In this document: one piece after another, positions 41,067 to 49,623 of the stretch
How the letters are laid out: every line of letters begins with the position of its first letter
Position numbering within the stretch: the stretch's first letter is position 1
Source of the DNA: Ramlibacter tataouinensis
GTDB taxonomy: Bacteria > Pseudomonadota > Gammaproteobacteria > Burkholderiales > Burkholderiaceae_C
Direction of reading: 5' to 3'
DNA length: 64,000 nt
NCBI GenBank assembly: GCA_002427815.1
Contig: DIZF01000016.1
Span: forward strand, 107,801-171,800
Translations under genes and position numbers: made by a program
Notes under the pieces: model-generated
What the model was told of the DNA's origin: nothing
Seen by the model: the letters and a program-made list of their open reading frames with translations, nothing else
Database searches by the model: none

Positions 41067-42842
41067 TCATGAGCGCTGGGGCGCGCTCGTGTCGACGTGA
41101 TGAACCTTCTTGCCGGGCGAATAGATGTCCATGATGTTCCAGTGTCCGGCGGTGGGCACCGGCGCGTTTTGCATCGCAACGTCAATGACGAAGGGGCGCT
41201 TCGACGCGATCGCGCGCTCCAGCGCAGGCTTGAACTCGGCGGCGGACGTGATCTGGACGCCTTCAGCGCCATAGGCGCGGGCGATCGCGGCGTAGTCCAC
41301 CAGGTACGGCTTCCCGTCCTTCTGGAACTCGGTGCCGAAAGTGGTCCCGAAGTGCGCCTTCTCGAGCCCAGCGATGGTGCCGAAGGCGAAGTTGTTCATG
41401 ATGATCCACACCACGGCGACATCTTCCTGGACTGCCGTGGCCAGCATCGCCGGGTTCTGGCCGAAACCACCGTCACCGACCAGGGCCACCACCACGCGAT
41501 CGGGACAGGCGATCTTGGCGCCGATGGCTGCGGGCCCGCCGAAACCCATGGTCGCAAAGCCGCCCGGCGTCAAGATGCTGCCCGGCTCGTAGATCGGAAA
41601 CTGCTGGCCCACCCCGTTCTTGTTCCAGCCGACGTCCGTCGTGATGAGTGCGTCGCGCGGCAGCACCGCCCGCACGTCGGCAAGTATGCGTTCGGGGCGC
41701 AGCGGGAAAGCATTACTGCGCGCATCCGCCCGGTGGCTGGCAGCTACGACTTCGCGGTTGGCGGCGATCTGCTGCTCGAGAACGGAATTCCTGCGGCCTT
41801 CCGGATAGAGCTTTCTGGCGATGCGGTTGAGCACCGTCAGTGCCTGCTTCAAATCGGCCACCGCGCCGATCTCCACCGGGTAGTTGCGGCCGATTTCGCT
41901 CGGGTCGATGTCGATGTGGATCAGCTTGCCGGGGGGAAAGTTGAACGAGTATTCCGATTCCCAGGAGCTGCAGTCCGCTTCCGCAAAGCGCGTGCCGAGG
42001 CCGAAGACGACGTCGGCCTCGCGGCACTTGTCGTTGATGAACTGAGTACCCCAGAAGCCGGTCATGCCCAGTGTCAGGGGATGGTCGTCGGGCAGCACCC
42101 CCTTGCCCATCAGGCTGTGCGACACCGGGATGCCCATGTGAGTGACGAATTGACCCAGTTCCGTCGTGGCATCGGCCAGGACGACGCCACCGCCGACATG
42201 GATCAGCGGGCTCTTGGCCGCAGCCAGCATCCGGACGATGCGGGTGGCTGTCTCGTCGTCAATGGAGGGCTTGTGAAGCTTCTTCGTGTGAAGCTTCAGC
42301 CGCTCGAACAATGCGACGTCTACCTCCCTGGAGAATATGTCCATTGGCACGGATACCAGCACCGGGCCGGGCCGGCCGCTCTCGGCAAGCTGAAAGGCCT
42401 TCTCGATGATTTCAGGGAACAGTTCGGGCCGCTCGACGCGCCAGGCGCGCTTGACGAATGGCCGATAGATCTCCGATTGCGCCGCATCCGCGTGCAGGTT
42501 GACTTCCTGGTGCGGATGCTTTCCGTAGTAATGGCTCGGTACATCCCCGGCGATCACGACGAGGGGGATGGAATCCAGGGACGCGTTGGCGACTCCGGTC
42601 GCGGCATTGGTCAGCCCAGGGCCCAGATGGGTCAGCAGCACTGCGGTCTGCCGCTTGGCGCGCGCATAGCCATCAGCCGCATGGGCGGCCACCTGCTCGT
42701 GGCGCGTACTGACGAACTTGATCGAACTCTTTTCCAGTTCCGCGAGAACCGCGATGTTGGTATGCCCGCAAAGGCCAAAAATGTGTTCAACACCCCGACC
42801 CTCGAGGTATTTGACCAACTGGCGGGAAATCAGGTCTTTCAC
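41067..42842 (-). CDS. ThDP-dependent decarboxylase/carboligase
   Basis: This 591-residue protein has the three acetolactate-synthase-type domains. The N-terminal Pyr domain carries FGLCGHTNIAVL and the catalytic Glu in STRHEQVAAHAADGYARA; the central domain carries LIHVGGGVVLADA; the PP domain carries VGDGGFGQNPAML with the NN of IIMNNFAFG. The GTG at 42842, preceded by CGGAGAGAGCC, fits the domain start better than upstream ATGs. It is divergent from an IclR regulator with twin palindromes between them and is followed by the acylating dehydrogenase. A 2-oxo acid decarboxylase feeding that enzyme is likely. Confidence 0.88.
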   Translation of the reverse strand: MKDLISRQLVKYLEGRGVEHIFGLCGHTNIAVLAELEKSSIKFVSTRHEQVAAHAADGYARAKRQTAVLLTHLGPGLTNAATGVANASLDSIPLVVIAGDVPSHYYGKHPHQEVNLHADAAQSEIYRPFVKRAWRVERPELFPEIIEKAFQLAESGRPGPVLVSVPMDIFSREVDVALFERLKLHTKKLHKPSIDDETATRIVRMLAAAKSPLIHVGGGVVLADATTELGQFVTHMGIPVSHSLMGKGVLPDDHPLTLGMTGFWGTQFINDKCREADVVFGLGTRFAEADCSSWESEYSFNFPPGKLIHIDIDPSEIGRNYPVEIGAVADLKQALTVLNRIARKLYPEGRRNSVLEQQIAANREVVAASHRADARSNAFPLRPERILADVRAVLPRDALITTDVGWNKNGVGQQFPIYEPGSILTPGGFATMGFGGPAAIGAKIACPDRVVVALVGDGGFGQNPAMLATAVQEDVAVVWIIMNNFAFGTIAGLEKAHFGTTFGTEFQKDGKPYLVDYAAIARAYGAEGVQITSAAEFKPALERAIASKRPFVIDVAMQNAPVPTAGHWNIMDIYSPGKKVHHVDTSAPQRS

Positions 42843-42892
42843 GGCTCTCTCCGATCGTTCGTTGAAGTGCGGATGGGGGTTAATATAGCACA

Positions 42893-42927
42893 TTGGAATC
42901 AGATTCCAACTTGGAATCTGATTCCAG
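42893..42927. promoter_or_regulatory. Twin palindromic operator GGAATC-N-GATTCC
   Basis: GGAATCAGATTCC (42895-42907) and GGAATCTGATTCC (42913-42925) are perfect 6-1-6 palindromes with TTGG flanks, centred 18 bp apart (just under two helix turns). They lie between the ThDP gene and the IclR gene and 33 bases before the IclR start. IclR tetramers usually bind paired sites like this. Confidence 0.85.
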
Positions 42928-42959
42928 ACTGGTATCATGGGTAAATGGGAGGACGATTG

Positions 42960-43763
42960 ATGAGCAGCACTCTTGAGCGGTCTTTGAACATCCTCGAATT
43001 CCTTGCCGGCCATCCGGAGGGACTGGCGCTCGCCGGCATTGCCGAGAACCTGGAAATGCCTCGCAGCGCCTGTCATCGTCTGCTGACGGAACTGGTGCGC
43101 TGCCGTTATGTGCGGCAGGTGCGCGACCACGGCGATTACGCCCTGACAACCAAGCTCGCGGCACTGGGCCTCAGTTTTCTGAGCAGTTCCGGCATCGTCG
43201 ATATCGCCCAGCCGCTGATCGACCGTCTGGCCGCTATTTCCGGCGAACTGGTCAGGCTGGCGATTGTCGATGGCGACCGCCTCACGTTCGTGGCCAAGGC
43301 GCAGGGCGCGCGCTCAGGCCTGCGCTATGACCCGGACATGGGCATCGACGTGAAGCTGTCCTGCAGTGCGGCCGGCCATGCCTGGCTGATGACGCTGAGC
43401 GATGAACAGGCCGTTGAGATCGTGTCCAGACAGGGCTTCGGCGATCCCAGGCACTTCGGTCCCAACGCGCCGACCACCATCAAGGCACTCACTCGAATCC
43501 TGCAGGATGACCGCAAGCGCGGGTTCAGCATCATCAGCGAGATGTATTCACCCGGCATGACGGCCATGGCAGCGCCTGTCGGGCGCGAGGGCTTACCCGT
43601 CACCGGCGTCATCACCATCGCCGGACCGCTCGTGCGGCTGACCGAGAAACGCATGCTGGAACTCGGCCCTGAACTGCTGGCCGTCGCTGCCGAACTCGCC
43701 ACGGCCAGCGCCGTATCGCCGCTGTTCAATCAGTACCGGCCTGCCAACGACCACTTCAGGTGA
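42960..43763 (+). CDS. IclR-family regulator of the ThDP/aldehyde dehydrogenase genes
   Basis: This 267-residue protein has the winged helix LERSLNILEFLAGHPEGLALAG, then MPRSACHRLLTELVRCRYV, and an IclR effector domain with GELVRLAIVDGDRLTFVAKAQ and MTAMAAPVGREGLPVTG. The SD is GGGAGGACGATTG. It is divergent from the ThDP gene with twin perfect palindromes in the 117-base gap, so it very probably controls both directions. Confidence 0.94.
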   Translation: MSSTLERSLNILEFLAGHPEGLALAGIAENLEMPRSACHRLLTELVRCRYVRQVRDHGDYALTTKLAALGLSFLSSSGIVDIAQPLIDRLAAISGELVRLAIVDGDRLTFVAKAQGARSGLRYDPDMGIDVKLSCSAAGHAWLMTLSDEQAVEIVSRQGFGDPRHFGPNAPTTIKALTRILQDDRKRGFSIISEMYSPGMTAMAAPVGREGLPVTGVITIAGPLVRLTEKRMLELGPELLAVAAELATASAVSPLFNQYRPANDHFR

Positions 43764-43782
43764 ACGCCTTCATTGCAATGGA

Positions 43783-44592
43783 TCACTCGAGCGAGGCGAG
43801 CAACGATTCGACGGCCGCCCGGCCGCGTTGCGCGAGCTCGAGCGGTGACAGCGTGCGGGCCAGCGTTCGGCACGGCGCCTCCAGGCTCAGCGCAATCCCG
43901 GGCGGCAATGCGCGCAAGATCCCGCTCATGTCCAGGTTCCCCTCGCCGGGAAACCGGCGCTCGTTGCGCGCCTGGAAGATCATCGTTTCGAAGTCCTGGG
44001 GACGCGGACCGTAGGCATCGCATATCTGGGCGTGCGTGATCAGCGCCGCCGGCACTGCCGCTATGTCCGCGGGGGTGCCACCGGACCGGTCGACATGGAT
44101 GGTGTCGACGAGCACGCGGGCCTCGGGCTGATCCGCAGCCTGCACCACGCTCACTGCCTCCGCCAGTGTCCTCACGCCCGACCAGGGCGTGGCTTCCAGA
44201 TTCATCGTCAGCCCAAACGGCCGCGCGACCTCGCACAACCGGGCCAGCAGCGCTGCGAGGATCCCGTGATCCGGCTCGTCACCGTTGACCATCGCATGGC
44301 TCGCACCCAGCCGGGCGGCGGATTCGAAGATCGGCTCGAACGCATGAACGTCCGTTGTTCTGCTCAGCCGTACGACGCCGATGTCGAGCACGCGCACGCC
44401 GGTGTCGCGCATCCGGGTCACGGTCTCGCGCAGCATCGGCGAATCACCCAGCATCGGATACTGATGCTCACCCGGGGCGGCAGGGTTCAGGCGCACGCCG
44501 ACATGGGTGAAACCGGCCAGAGCGGCAATGCGCACCAGCTCCGGCGGCGTGAGGTCCAGAAGGGTCAGATGATCGAGCGAGACGATGGGCAT
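43783..44592 (-). CDS. Sugar-phosphate-isomerase-type TIM barrel (AP-endonuclease-2 family)
   Basis: This 269-residue xylose-isomerase-like TIM barrel has IVSLDHLTLLDLTPPELVRIAALAGFTHVGVRL, the metal-type segments MNLEATPWSGV, ARVLVDTIHVDRS and THAQICDA, and RRFPGEGNLDMSGIL. It is clearly related to the protein at 54047, with about the same length and the same GEGxxD ending, and more distantly to the one at 34467. It is the last gene of the two-binding-protein TRAP operon. Probably an isomerase, epimerase or dehydratase for the imported acid. Confidence 0.82.
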   Translation of the reverse strand: MPIVSLDHLTLLDLTPPELVRIAALAGFTHVGVRLNPAAPGEHQYPMLGDSPMLRETVTRMRDTGVRVLDIGVVRLSRTTDVHAFEPIFESAARLGASHAMVNGDEPDHGILAALLARLCEVARPFGLTMNLEATPWSGVRTLAEAVSVVQAADQPEARVLVDTIHVDRSGGTPADIAAVPAALITHAQICDAYGPRPQDFETMIFQARNERRFPGEGNLDMSGILRALPPGIALSLEAPCRTLARTLSPLELAQRGRAAVESLLASLE

Positions 44593-44646
44593 GGTGGCAG
44601 GGCGTGCAGGAGCGGATCCCGGCACAGGCCAGGATCACCGCCGCCG

Positions 44647-45642
44647 TTACAACGCGTTGATCTTGTCGAGCATTCCCGGCGGCCAGGACTTCGACAGCGG
44701 GGACTGCAGATACTGCTGTTGCGCGTAGGTCCGGAAGGCCTTGAGGTCCGGCGTGTACACATCCAGGCCGACAGACTTGAAGAAGGCGATGAGTTCCTGC
44801 TCCTGCTTGATGTATTCCGCGCTGCTCCACGCAAACGACTCCTGCGCCGCACTGATGATGCGCCGCTGCTGATCGGCAGTGAGCGAGTCGAACACCTTGG
44901 CTCCCATCACCAGCAGGCCGAAACCGACGTTGTGCCCGGTCAGCACGATCTGATTGGTGACCTCGTAGAACTTCATGATCTTGTCGTTCGGCAGCGGATT
45001 CTCCTGCGCATCCACGACACCGGTTTGCAGGGCCACGTAAGTTTCCGAATAGGCGACCGTCACCGGACTCGCACCGATCGAACGCCCAAGGAATTGCCAG
45101 CTCTCGCCGGGGGGCATGCGCAGCTTCACGCCGGCGAGGTCCTGCGGCGTATTGATCTTCTTGTGCCCCTTGAGATTCAGCTGGCGCACGCCGTAATAGG
45201 CCGGTGCGAGAATGACCAGGCCGAGTTTTTCCCGTGCCAGTTTGCGGAACGTGTCTCCCACTTCACTCTTAAAGATCCGGTCGAGGTGCGCGGCGTCCCG
45301 GACGACATAGGCCGCCCCCAGAATGTCGAATGCAGGCACCTGATTGGCGAAGTCCGACGGCGGCATGTTGGCCATTTCCAGGTTGCCACGCTGCACCGCC
45401 ACCAGCTCGGTGCCCTGCTTGTACAAGGTGCTGTTGAAGTACGGCTGGAAATTGAATTCGTCCCCGATCTTCTTCGCGAAGATCTGCACCAGCGCCAGTG
45501 AACGCGGTGCGTCCGCTGTGGTCGAGTCCGAGAACCGCAGGTTGATCTTTTCCCCGGCGGCCTGGGCTCCTTCTGCGGCGGCCGCAGCGAGCAGCGCTCC
45601 GCTGCCCGACAGGAACGTACGGCGAGTCCACATGCTGTTCAT
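44647..45642 (-). CDS. dctP: TRAP transporter solute-binding protein (DctP), second of the operon
   Basis: This 331-residue periplasmic protein has a twin-arginine-like leader (MWTRRTFLSGSGALL, then AAEGAQAAG), then INLRFSDSTTADAPR, the ligand-anchoring Arg in VKLRMPPGESWQFLG and LQTGVVDAQENP. It resembles the DctP at 48422 closely in the same segments (LRMPPGE.WQFLG). It lies after SMP-30 in the same operon as that protein and the only DctQM pair here, so two binding proteins may share one membrane unit. The SD is GGAGATGCC. Confidence 0.93.
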   Translation of the reverse strand: MNSMWTRRTFLSGSGALLAAAAAEGAQAAGEKINLRFSDSTTADAPRSLALVQIFAKKIGDEFNFQPYFNSTLYKQGTELVAVQRGNLEMANMPPSDFANQVPAFDILGAAYVVRDAAHLDRIFKSEVGDTFRKLAREKLGLVILAPAYYGVRQLNLKGHKKINTPQDLAGVKLRMPPGESWQFLGRSIGASPVTVAYSETYVALQTGVVDAQENPLPNDKIMKFYEVTNQIVLTGHNVGFGLLVMGAKVFDSLTADQQRRIISAAQESFAWSSAEYIKQEQELIAFFKSVGLDVYTPDLKAFRTYAQQQYLQSPLSKSWPPGMLDKINAL

Positions 45643-45653
45643 GGCATCTCCTT

Positions 45654-46571
45654 CTATGTGCGCGCCCCGGGGAGCGCATGATTGAACCGGAACCGGTGCT
45701 CGGGCATGCCCTGGCCGATCCCATGGACCGCCAGGACGCTGCCGCCGAGCGGCTCGGCCGCCCGCTGTTCGGGCGTCAGGAATTTCGTCGCTGTCGTGAT
45801 GTAGAGCGTTCTCAGATCGTCGCCGCCGAAGCAGACACAGGTGGGGTTGGTTACCGGCATGGCGACGACCACGTCGACGACGCCGTCCGGCCGGTAGCGC
45901 ACCACCCGCCGGCCGGCGAAGAACGCTGTCCAGATGCCCCCATCGACATCCACGCAGGCGCCATCGGGCCGATCGCCCGACCCGCTGTAGTCGGCGAAGA
46001 CCTGCCGGTTGGAGATGCGGCCCTCGTCGAGGTCGAATTCGAAGCGCCACGTGATATGGCGGCGCGTATCGGTGAAGTACAGGAACCGGTTGTCCGGTGA
46101 AAAGGCAATCCCGTTGCTGACGACCACGCCGCTGAAGATCCGCTCGGACGTGCCGTCGCCATCGACGCGATACAGCGACCCGTTCGGCCGGTGCAGCTGG
46201 TTGTCCATCGTGCCCACCCAGAACCGGCCCCGCGCGTCCACGCGCCCGTCGTTGAGCCGGTTGTCCAGGCCTTGCTCGAAGCGTGCGAACGGGATCACGG
46301 AACCGGTTGCGCGCGAGCGGCGATGCAGTTCCAGGTCCAGCGCCAGCAGGTGCGAGCCGTCCTCGCCCAGTGCCTGGCTGCCCAGGAACGTGGTCGCCAA
46401 GGGGTGCACGTCATGCCTGCCGGTCGCGGGATCGAACGACTGAAGCTTCGGACGTTCGACGTCCAGCCACCACAGCTTGCCTTCGCGCTCGCACCAGAGC
46501 GGCGTTTCGCCGAGCTGATCAGTCGCTCGAACAGCGCATTCGACTCTGCTGATGTCGACCGTGGTGATCAT
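45654..46571 (-). CDS. SMP-30/gluconolactonase-like protein
   Basis: This 305-residue six-bladed propeller has LGETPLWCEREGKLWWLDVE, the Asn site LDNRLNDGRVDARGRFWVGTMD and SNGIAFSPDNRFLYFTDT, and GDRPDGACVDVDGGIWTA. These are the metal-binding Glu, Asn and Asp positions of SMP-30 lactonases. It probably opens a sugar- or hydroxy-acid lactone. It lies between the DctM and second DctP genes, so a lactone or its acid may be the TRAP substrate. Confidence 0.93.
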   Translation of the reverse strand: MITTVDISRVECAVRATDQLGETPLWCEREGKLWWLDVERPKLQSFDPATGRHDVHPLATTFLGSQALGEDGSHLLALDLELHRRSRATGSVIPFARFEQGLDNRLNDGRVDARGRFWVGTMDNQLHRPNGSLYRVDGDGTSERIFSGVVVSNGIAFSPDNRFLYFTDTRRHITWRFEFDLDEGRISNRQVFADYSGSGDRPDGACVDVDGGIWTAFFAGRRVVRYRPDGVVDVVVAMPVTNPTCVCFGGDDLRTLYITTATKFLTPEQRAAEPLGGSVLAVHGIGQGMPEHRFRFNHALPGART

Positions 46572-46604
46572 GTTCGCCCTTCATCGGTCCACTGCGAGCG
46601 CGCT

Positions 46605-47900
46605 TCAGCCCTTGTAGCCGATCAACCTCGGCAACCAGAGAACCAACTCCGGCACGAAGGTGATGAACGCAAGAACCACGACTGCCATGACGATGAAGGG
46701 GGCGGCTTCGCGGACGATCGCCGCGAGTGGTTGCTTGGTCATGTTCGCGATGATGAACAGCAGCAGCCCGTACGGCGGCGTCAGCAGACCGATCATGATG
46801 TTGACGACCACCACGACCCCGAAATGCACGAGATCGATCCCCAGCGCCCTGGCGCTCGGAATCAGGATCGGAACGATGATGAGCAGGATGGTGCTGCCTT
46901 CGAGGATGCATCCGAGGACGAACAGGATGGCGTTGACCAGCAGCAGGAACCCGATCTTGGACAGATGAAAACCGCCGATGAAGTGCTGAAGCGCGGTGGG
47001 AATGTTCTCGATCGTCACCACGTAATTGAAGACCAGGGCTCCGGCGATCAGCATGCCGACGGACGTCGTCGCCTTGGCGCTGCCGAGCAGCGCGCCGTAG
47101 AGCTGGCGCCACGACACGGCCCGGTAGATCAGCGTGCCGGCCAGCAGCGCGTAGGCGGCCGCCAGCGCCGCCCCCTCGGTCGGCGTCGTCACGCCGCCGT
47201 AGATGCCGAACAGCAGGATCACGGGAAGCATCAGCGCGGGAAAGGCATCCAGCGTCACCTTCGGGATGTCGCGGATCGGCACCGGCGGCTCCACCGGGAA
47301 ATTCCGGCGCCGCGCGATCCACGCGTTCATGATCATGAATGCGACCCCGAGCAAGAGTCCCGGCACCACACCGCCGAGGAACAGGTAGCCGATTGATGCG
47401 TCCGAGACCAACGCGTACAGGACCATCGGAATGGACGGCGGGATGATCGGCCCGATGATGGCTGCCGACGCGGTGATCGCGCCCGCATAGGCGATCGGAT
47501 ATTTCCCGTCGCGGGTCATCATGCCGATGATGATCCGGCCAATGCCCACCGCGTCCGCGATGGCCGACCCGGACATGCCCGCGAAGATGACATTCGCCAC
47601 CACGTTGACGTGACCCAGCCCGCCACGGAACCGGCCGACGAGCACCAGGCAGAATTTCAGCAGCCGGTCGGTGAGGCTGCCCGTGTTCATCAGGTCGGCG
47701 GCGAGGATGAACAGCGGGACCGCCAGCAGCACGTAGCTGTTGAACAGGCCGTTCAGCAGCTGTTCGGCCACCGTGCCCAGATCGAGCCCCGCCAGCAGCA
47801 GGTACAGACTCGACGCGATGATCATCGAATGACCGATCGGCAGGCCCAGCGCCGCCAGGCCGACGAGCGACATGATGCAGATCGTGAACGGGCTCGGCAT
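46605..47900 (-). CDS. dctM: TRAP transporter large membrane subunit (DctM)
   Basis: This 431-residue protein has about twelve hydrophobic helices. FVLAGLxxxGIPIG-like start (LVGLAALGLPIGHSM), VPLFILAADLMNTGSL, HVNVVANVIFAGMSGSAIADA and IPPSIPMVLYAL are the DctM signatures. A GTG at 47903 and an ATG at 47900 overlap the DctQ stop (GTGATG); the ATG is taken. It makes the sodium-driven channel for the acid bound by one or both DctPs nearby. Confidence 0.96.
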   Translation of the reverse strand: MPSPFTICIMSLVGLAALGLPIGHSMIIASSLYLLLAGLDLGTVAEQLLNGLFNSYVLLAVPLFILAADLMNTGSLTDRLLKFCLVLVGRFRGGLGHVNVVANVIFAGMSGSAIADAVGIGRIIIGMMTRDGKYPIAYAGAITASAAIIGPIIPPSIPMVLYALVSDASIGYLFLGGVVPGLLLGVAFMIMNAWIARRRNFPVEPPVPIRDIPKVTLDAFPALMLPVILLFGIYGGVTTPTEGAALAAAYALLAGTLIYRAVSWRQLYGALLGSAKATTSVGMLIAGALVFNYVVTIENIPTALQHFIGGFHLSKIGFLLLVNAILFVLGCILEGSTILLIIVPILIPSARALGIDLVHFGVVVVVNIMIGLLTPPYGLLLFIIANMTKQPLAAIVREAAPFIVMAVVVLAFITFVPELVLWLPRLIGYKG

Positions 47901-48412
47901 CACGATGGGTCACCCCCGGGCGCCGCGTCCAGCAGCGGCGGAACCGTCCCGCGAATGGCGTCCCGCATCAGCCAGGCATGGCGGACGATCGACGCGACGG
48001 CGAAGACGATGTAGATCGAGTAGAGGATGTTGAACGGAATGCGCAGGTACGCCGAGTGCTCGCGATGCATGAACGCCACGTATTTCCAGGAGGCCGGCAG
48101 CGAGATCGCATAGAGCACGATCAGCGCGAGGCCGGTGATCAGCGTGAACCCGCGGCGCACGTTGTTCGACACGGCACCATAAATGATGTCGAAACGGACC
48201 TCTTCACTGTCCGTGAGGACGAAGGCCGCGCCCCACAGCACGACCCACAGCCAGCACAGGACACTCACCTCCTCGGTCCACGCGACCGGCCGGTTGAAGA
48301 CGTAGCGGGCGACGATCTGAATGAGGAAGCTGGCGAACATCGTCGCGATCAGGACGACCGCGACGTTCTCGGCCCGCCTGCGTAGCCAGCCGGCTGCCGC
48401 TCGAAATGCCAT
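47900..48412 (-). CDS. dctQ: TRAP transporter small membrane subunit (DctQ)
   Basis: This 170-residue protein has four helices: AVVLIATMFASFLIQIVARYVFNRPVAW, then WTEEVSVLCWLWVVLWGAAFVL, with the conserved Arg/Trp region and RFDIIYG. It lies between the first DctP and DctM, with a 1-base overlap to DctM. A GTG two codons upstream (48418) is a possible alternative start. Confidence 0.94.
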   Translation of the reverse strand: MAFRAAAGWLRRRAENVAVVLIATMFASFLIQIVARYVFNRPVAWTEEVSVLCWLWVVLWGAAFVLTDSEEVRFDIIYGAVSNNVRRGFTLITGLALIVLYAISLPASWKYVAFMHREHSAYLRIPFNILYSIYIVFAVASIVRHAWLMRDAIRGTVPPLLDAAPGGDPS

Positions 48413-48421
48413 GCGCACCGC

Positions 48422-49405
48422 TTACAGGGCGTTGATGCGCTCGAGTGCGCCCTTCGGCCACTCCGCTCCGTATTTGTCGACGTACCGCTTCTGGGCGAAC
48501 GTCCTGAACGCATTCAGGTCCGGCGCGTAGACCTTCTTCCCGCTGGACTTGTAAAACTCGATGGTTTCCGTCTCCTGCGTCTTGTACCTGGCGGTGTTGT
48601 CGTCCATGGCCTTGTCGGCGGCCGCCTGGAACTTGGCCTGCTGGGCGGGCGTCATCGCATCCCAGATCTTGGTCGTCACCGACATGACGTCGTATCCGAT
48701 GACGTGACCGGTGAGCACGAACTGGCTCGTCACCTCATAAAACTTCATCTGCCGGCTGGTCACCAGCGGATTGTCCTGTCCATCGATGGCGCCGGTTTGC
48801 AGCGCCGTGTACACCTCGGTGAACGGAACGGGCGTCGGACTGGCGCCGATCGCTTCGCCGAGGAACTGCCAATACTCCCCGGGCGGCATGCGCAGCTTCA
48901 TGCCGGACAGATCCGCCGGTGTCTTGATCAGCTTTTCCGGCTTCAGGTTGACGTGACGCGATCCGAAGTAGACCGGCGTGATGACCTGGATGCCGAGCTG
49001 ATCGCGCGCCATCTTGATGAACTCCCGGCCGACGTCGCTCTTGAACGTCTTCTTCACGTGATCGGGATCGCGGAACAAGTACGCGGATGTCATCAGCGAC
49101 CAGGCGGGAATCTGCTTCGAGATGTCCGCCGGGGCCAGGTTGCACAGCTCGAGGTTGCCCCGCTGCATCGCGACCAGCTCAGCGCCTTGCTTGAACAGCG
49201 TGTTGGCCCAGTACGGCTGGATCTCGAAGTCGTCCTTGATCGCCGCCGCGAAGGCCTTGTACGCGTCGGCGCGCAGGTCCTGCTCATTGAAGGCGCAACT
49301 GAATCGCAGCTTGGGCTTGCCCTGGGCGAAGGCCGACGGCAGTGCACCGAGCGCCAACATGGAGGAGGTTGCGGCGAGTGCGGAGCGGCGTGTGATCTTG
49401 TGCAT
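48422..49405 (-). CDS. dctP: TRAP transporter solute-binding protein (DctP), first of the operon
   Basis: This 327-residue secreted protein has the leader MHKITRRSALAATSSMLAL, cleaved near AFA-QGK, then PKLRFSCAFNEQD, the Arg site MKLRMPPGEYWQFLG and LQTGAIDGQDNP. The SD is AAAGGGGAAACC. It heads a reverse-strand operon with DctQ, DctM, SMP-30, a second DctP and a TIM barrel, and is a paralogue of that second DctP. Confidence 0.95.
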   Translation of the reverse strand: MHKITRRSALAATSSMLALGALPSAFAQGKPKLRFSCAFNEQDLRADAYKAFAAAIKDDFEIQPYWANTLFKQGAELVAMQRGNLELCNLAPADISKQIPAWSLMTSAYLFRDPDHVKKTFKSDVGREFIKMARDQLGIQVITPVYFGSRHVNLKPEKLIKTPADLSGMKLRMPPGEYWQFLGEAIGASPTPVPFTEVYTALQTGAIDGQDNPLVTSRQMKFYEVTSQFVLTGHVIGYDVMSVTTKIWDAMTPAQQAKFQAAADKAMDDNTARYKTQETETIEFYKSSGKKVYAPDLNAFRTFAQKRYVDKYGAEWPKGALERINAL

Positions 49406-49471
49406 GGTTTCCCCTTTGTGGTGAAGTGACCGAAGCGGATCGCGATGGCGTACTGGCTGTCCTAAATCACG

Positions 49472-49563
49472 ACTGAAGTACAAGCTGAAATTGGCGGGAT
49501 GCGCCCTACAGTGGTATCGTAACAGAACACCATGGGCACAGTCGAGTCAACTGAAGTACCAGC
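49472..49563. repeat. Direct repeat in a divergent promoter region
   Basis: ACTGAAGTACAAGC (49472-49485) and ACTGAAGTACCAGC (49550-49563) differ by one base. They lie 78 bases apart in the 218-base gap between the TRAP operon and the flavin oxidoreductase. The gap holds no gene. They may be sites for the GntR regulator at 51576. Confidence 0.55.
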
Positions 49564-49623
49564 CGGCCGGCCGCTGTCGACGCTCCCGGAACGTGTGCAG
49601 GCTGCCCGGCCGGAGCGGGCGCG

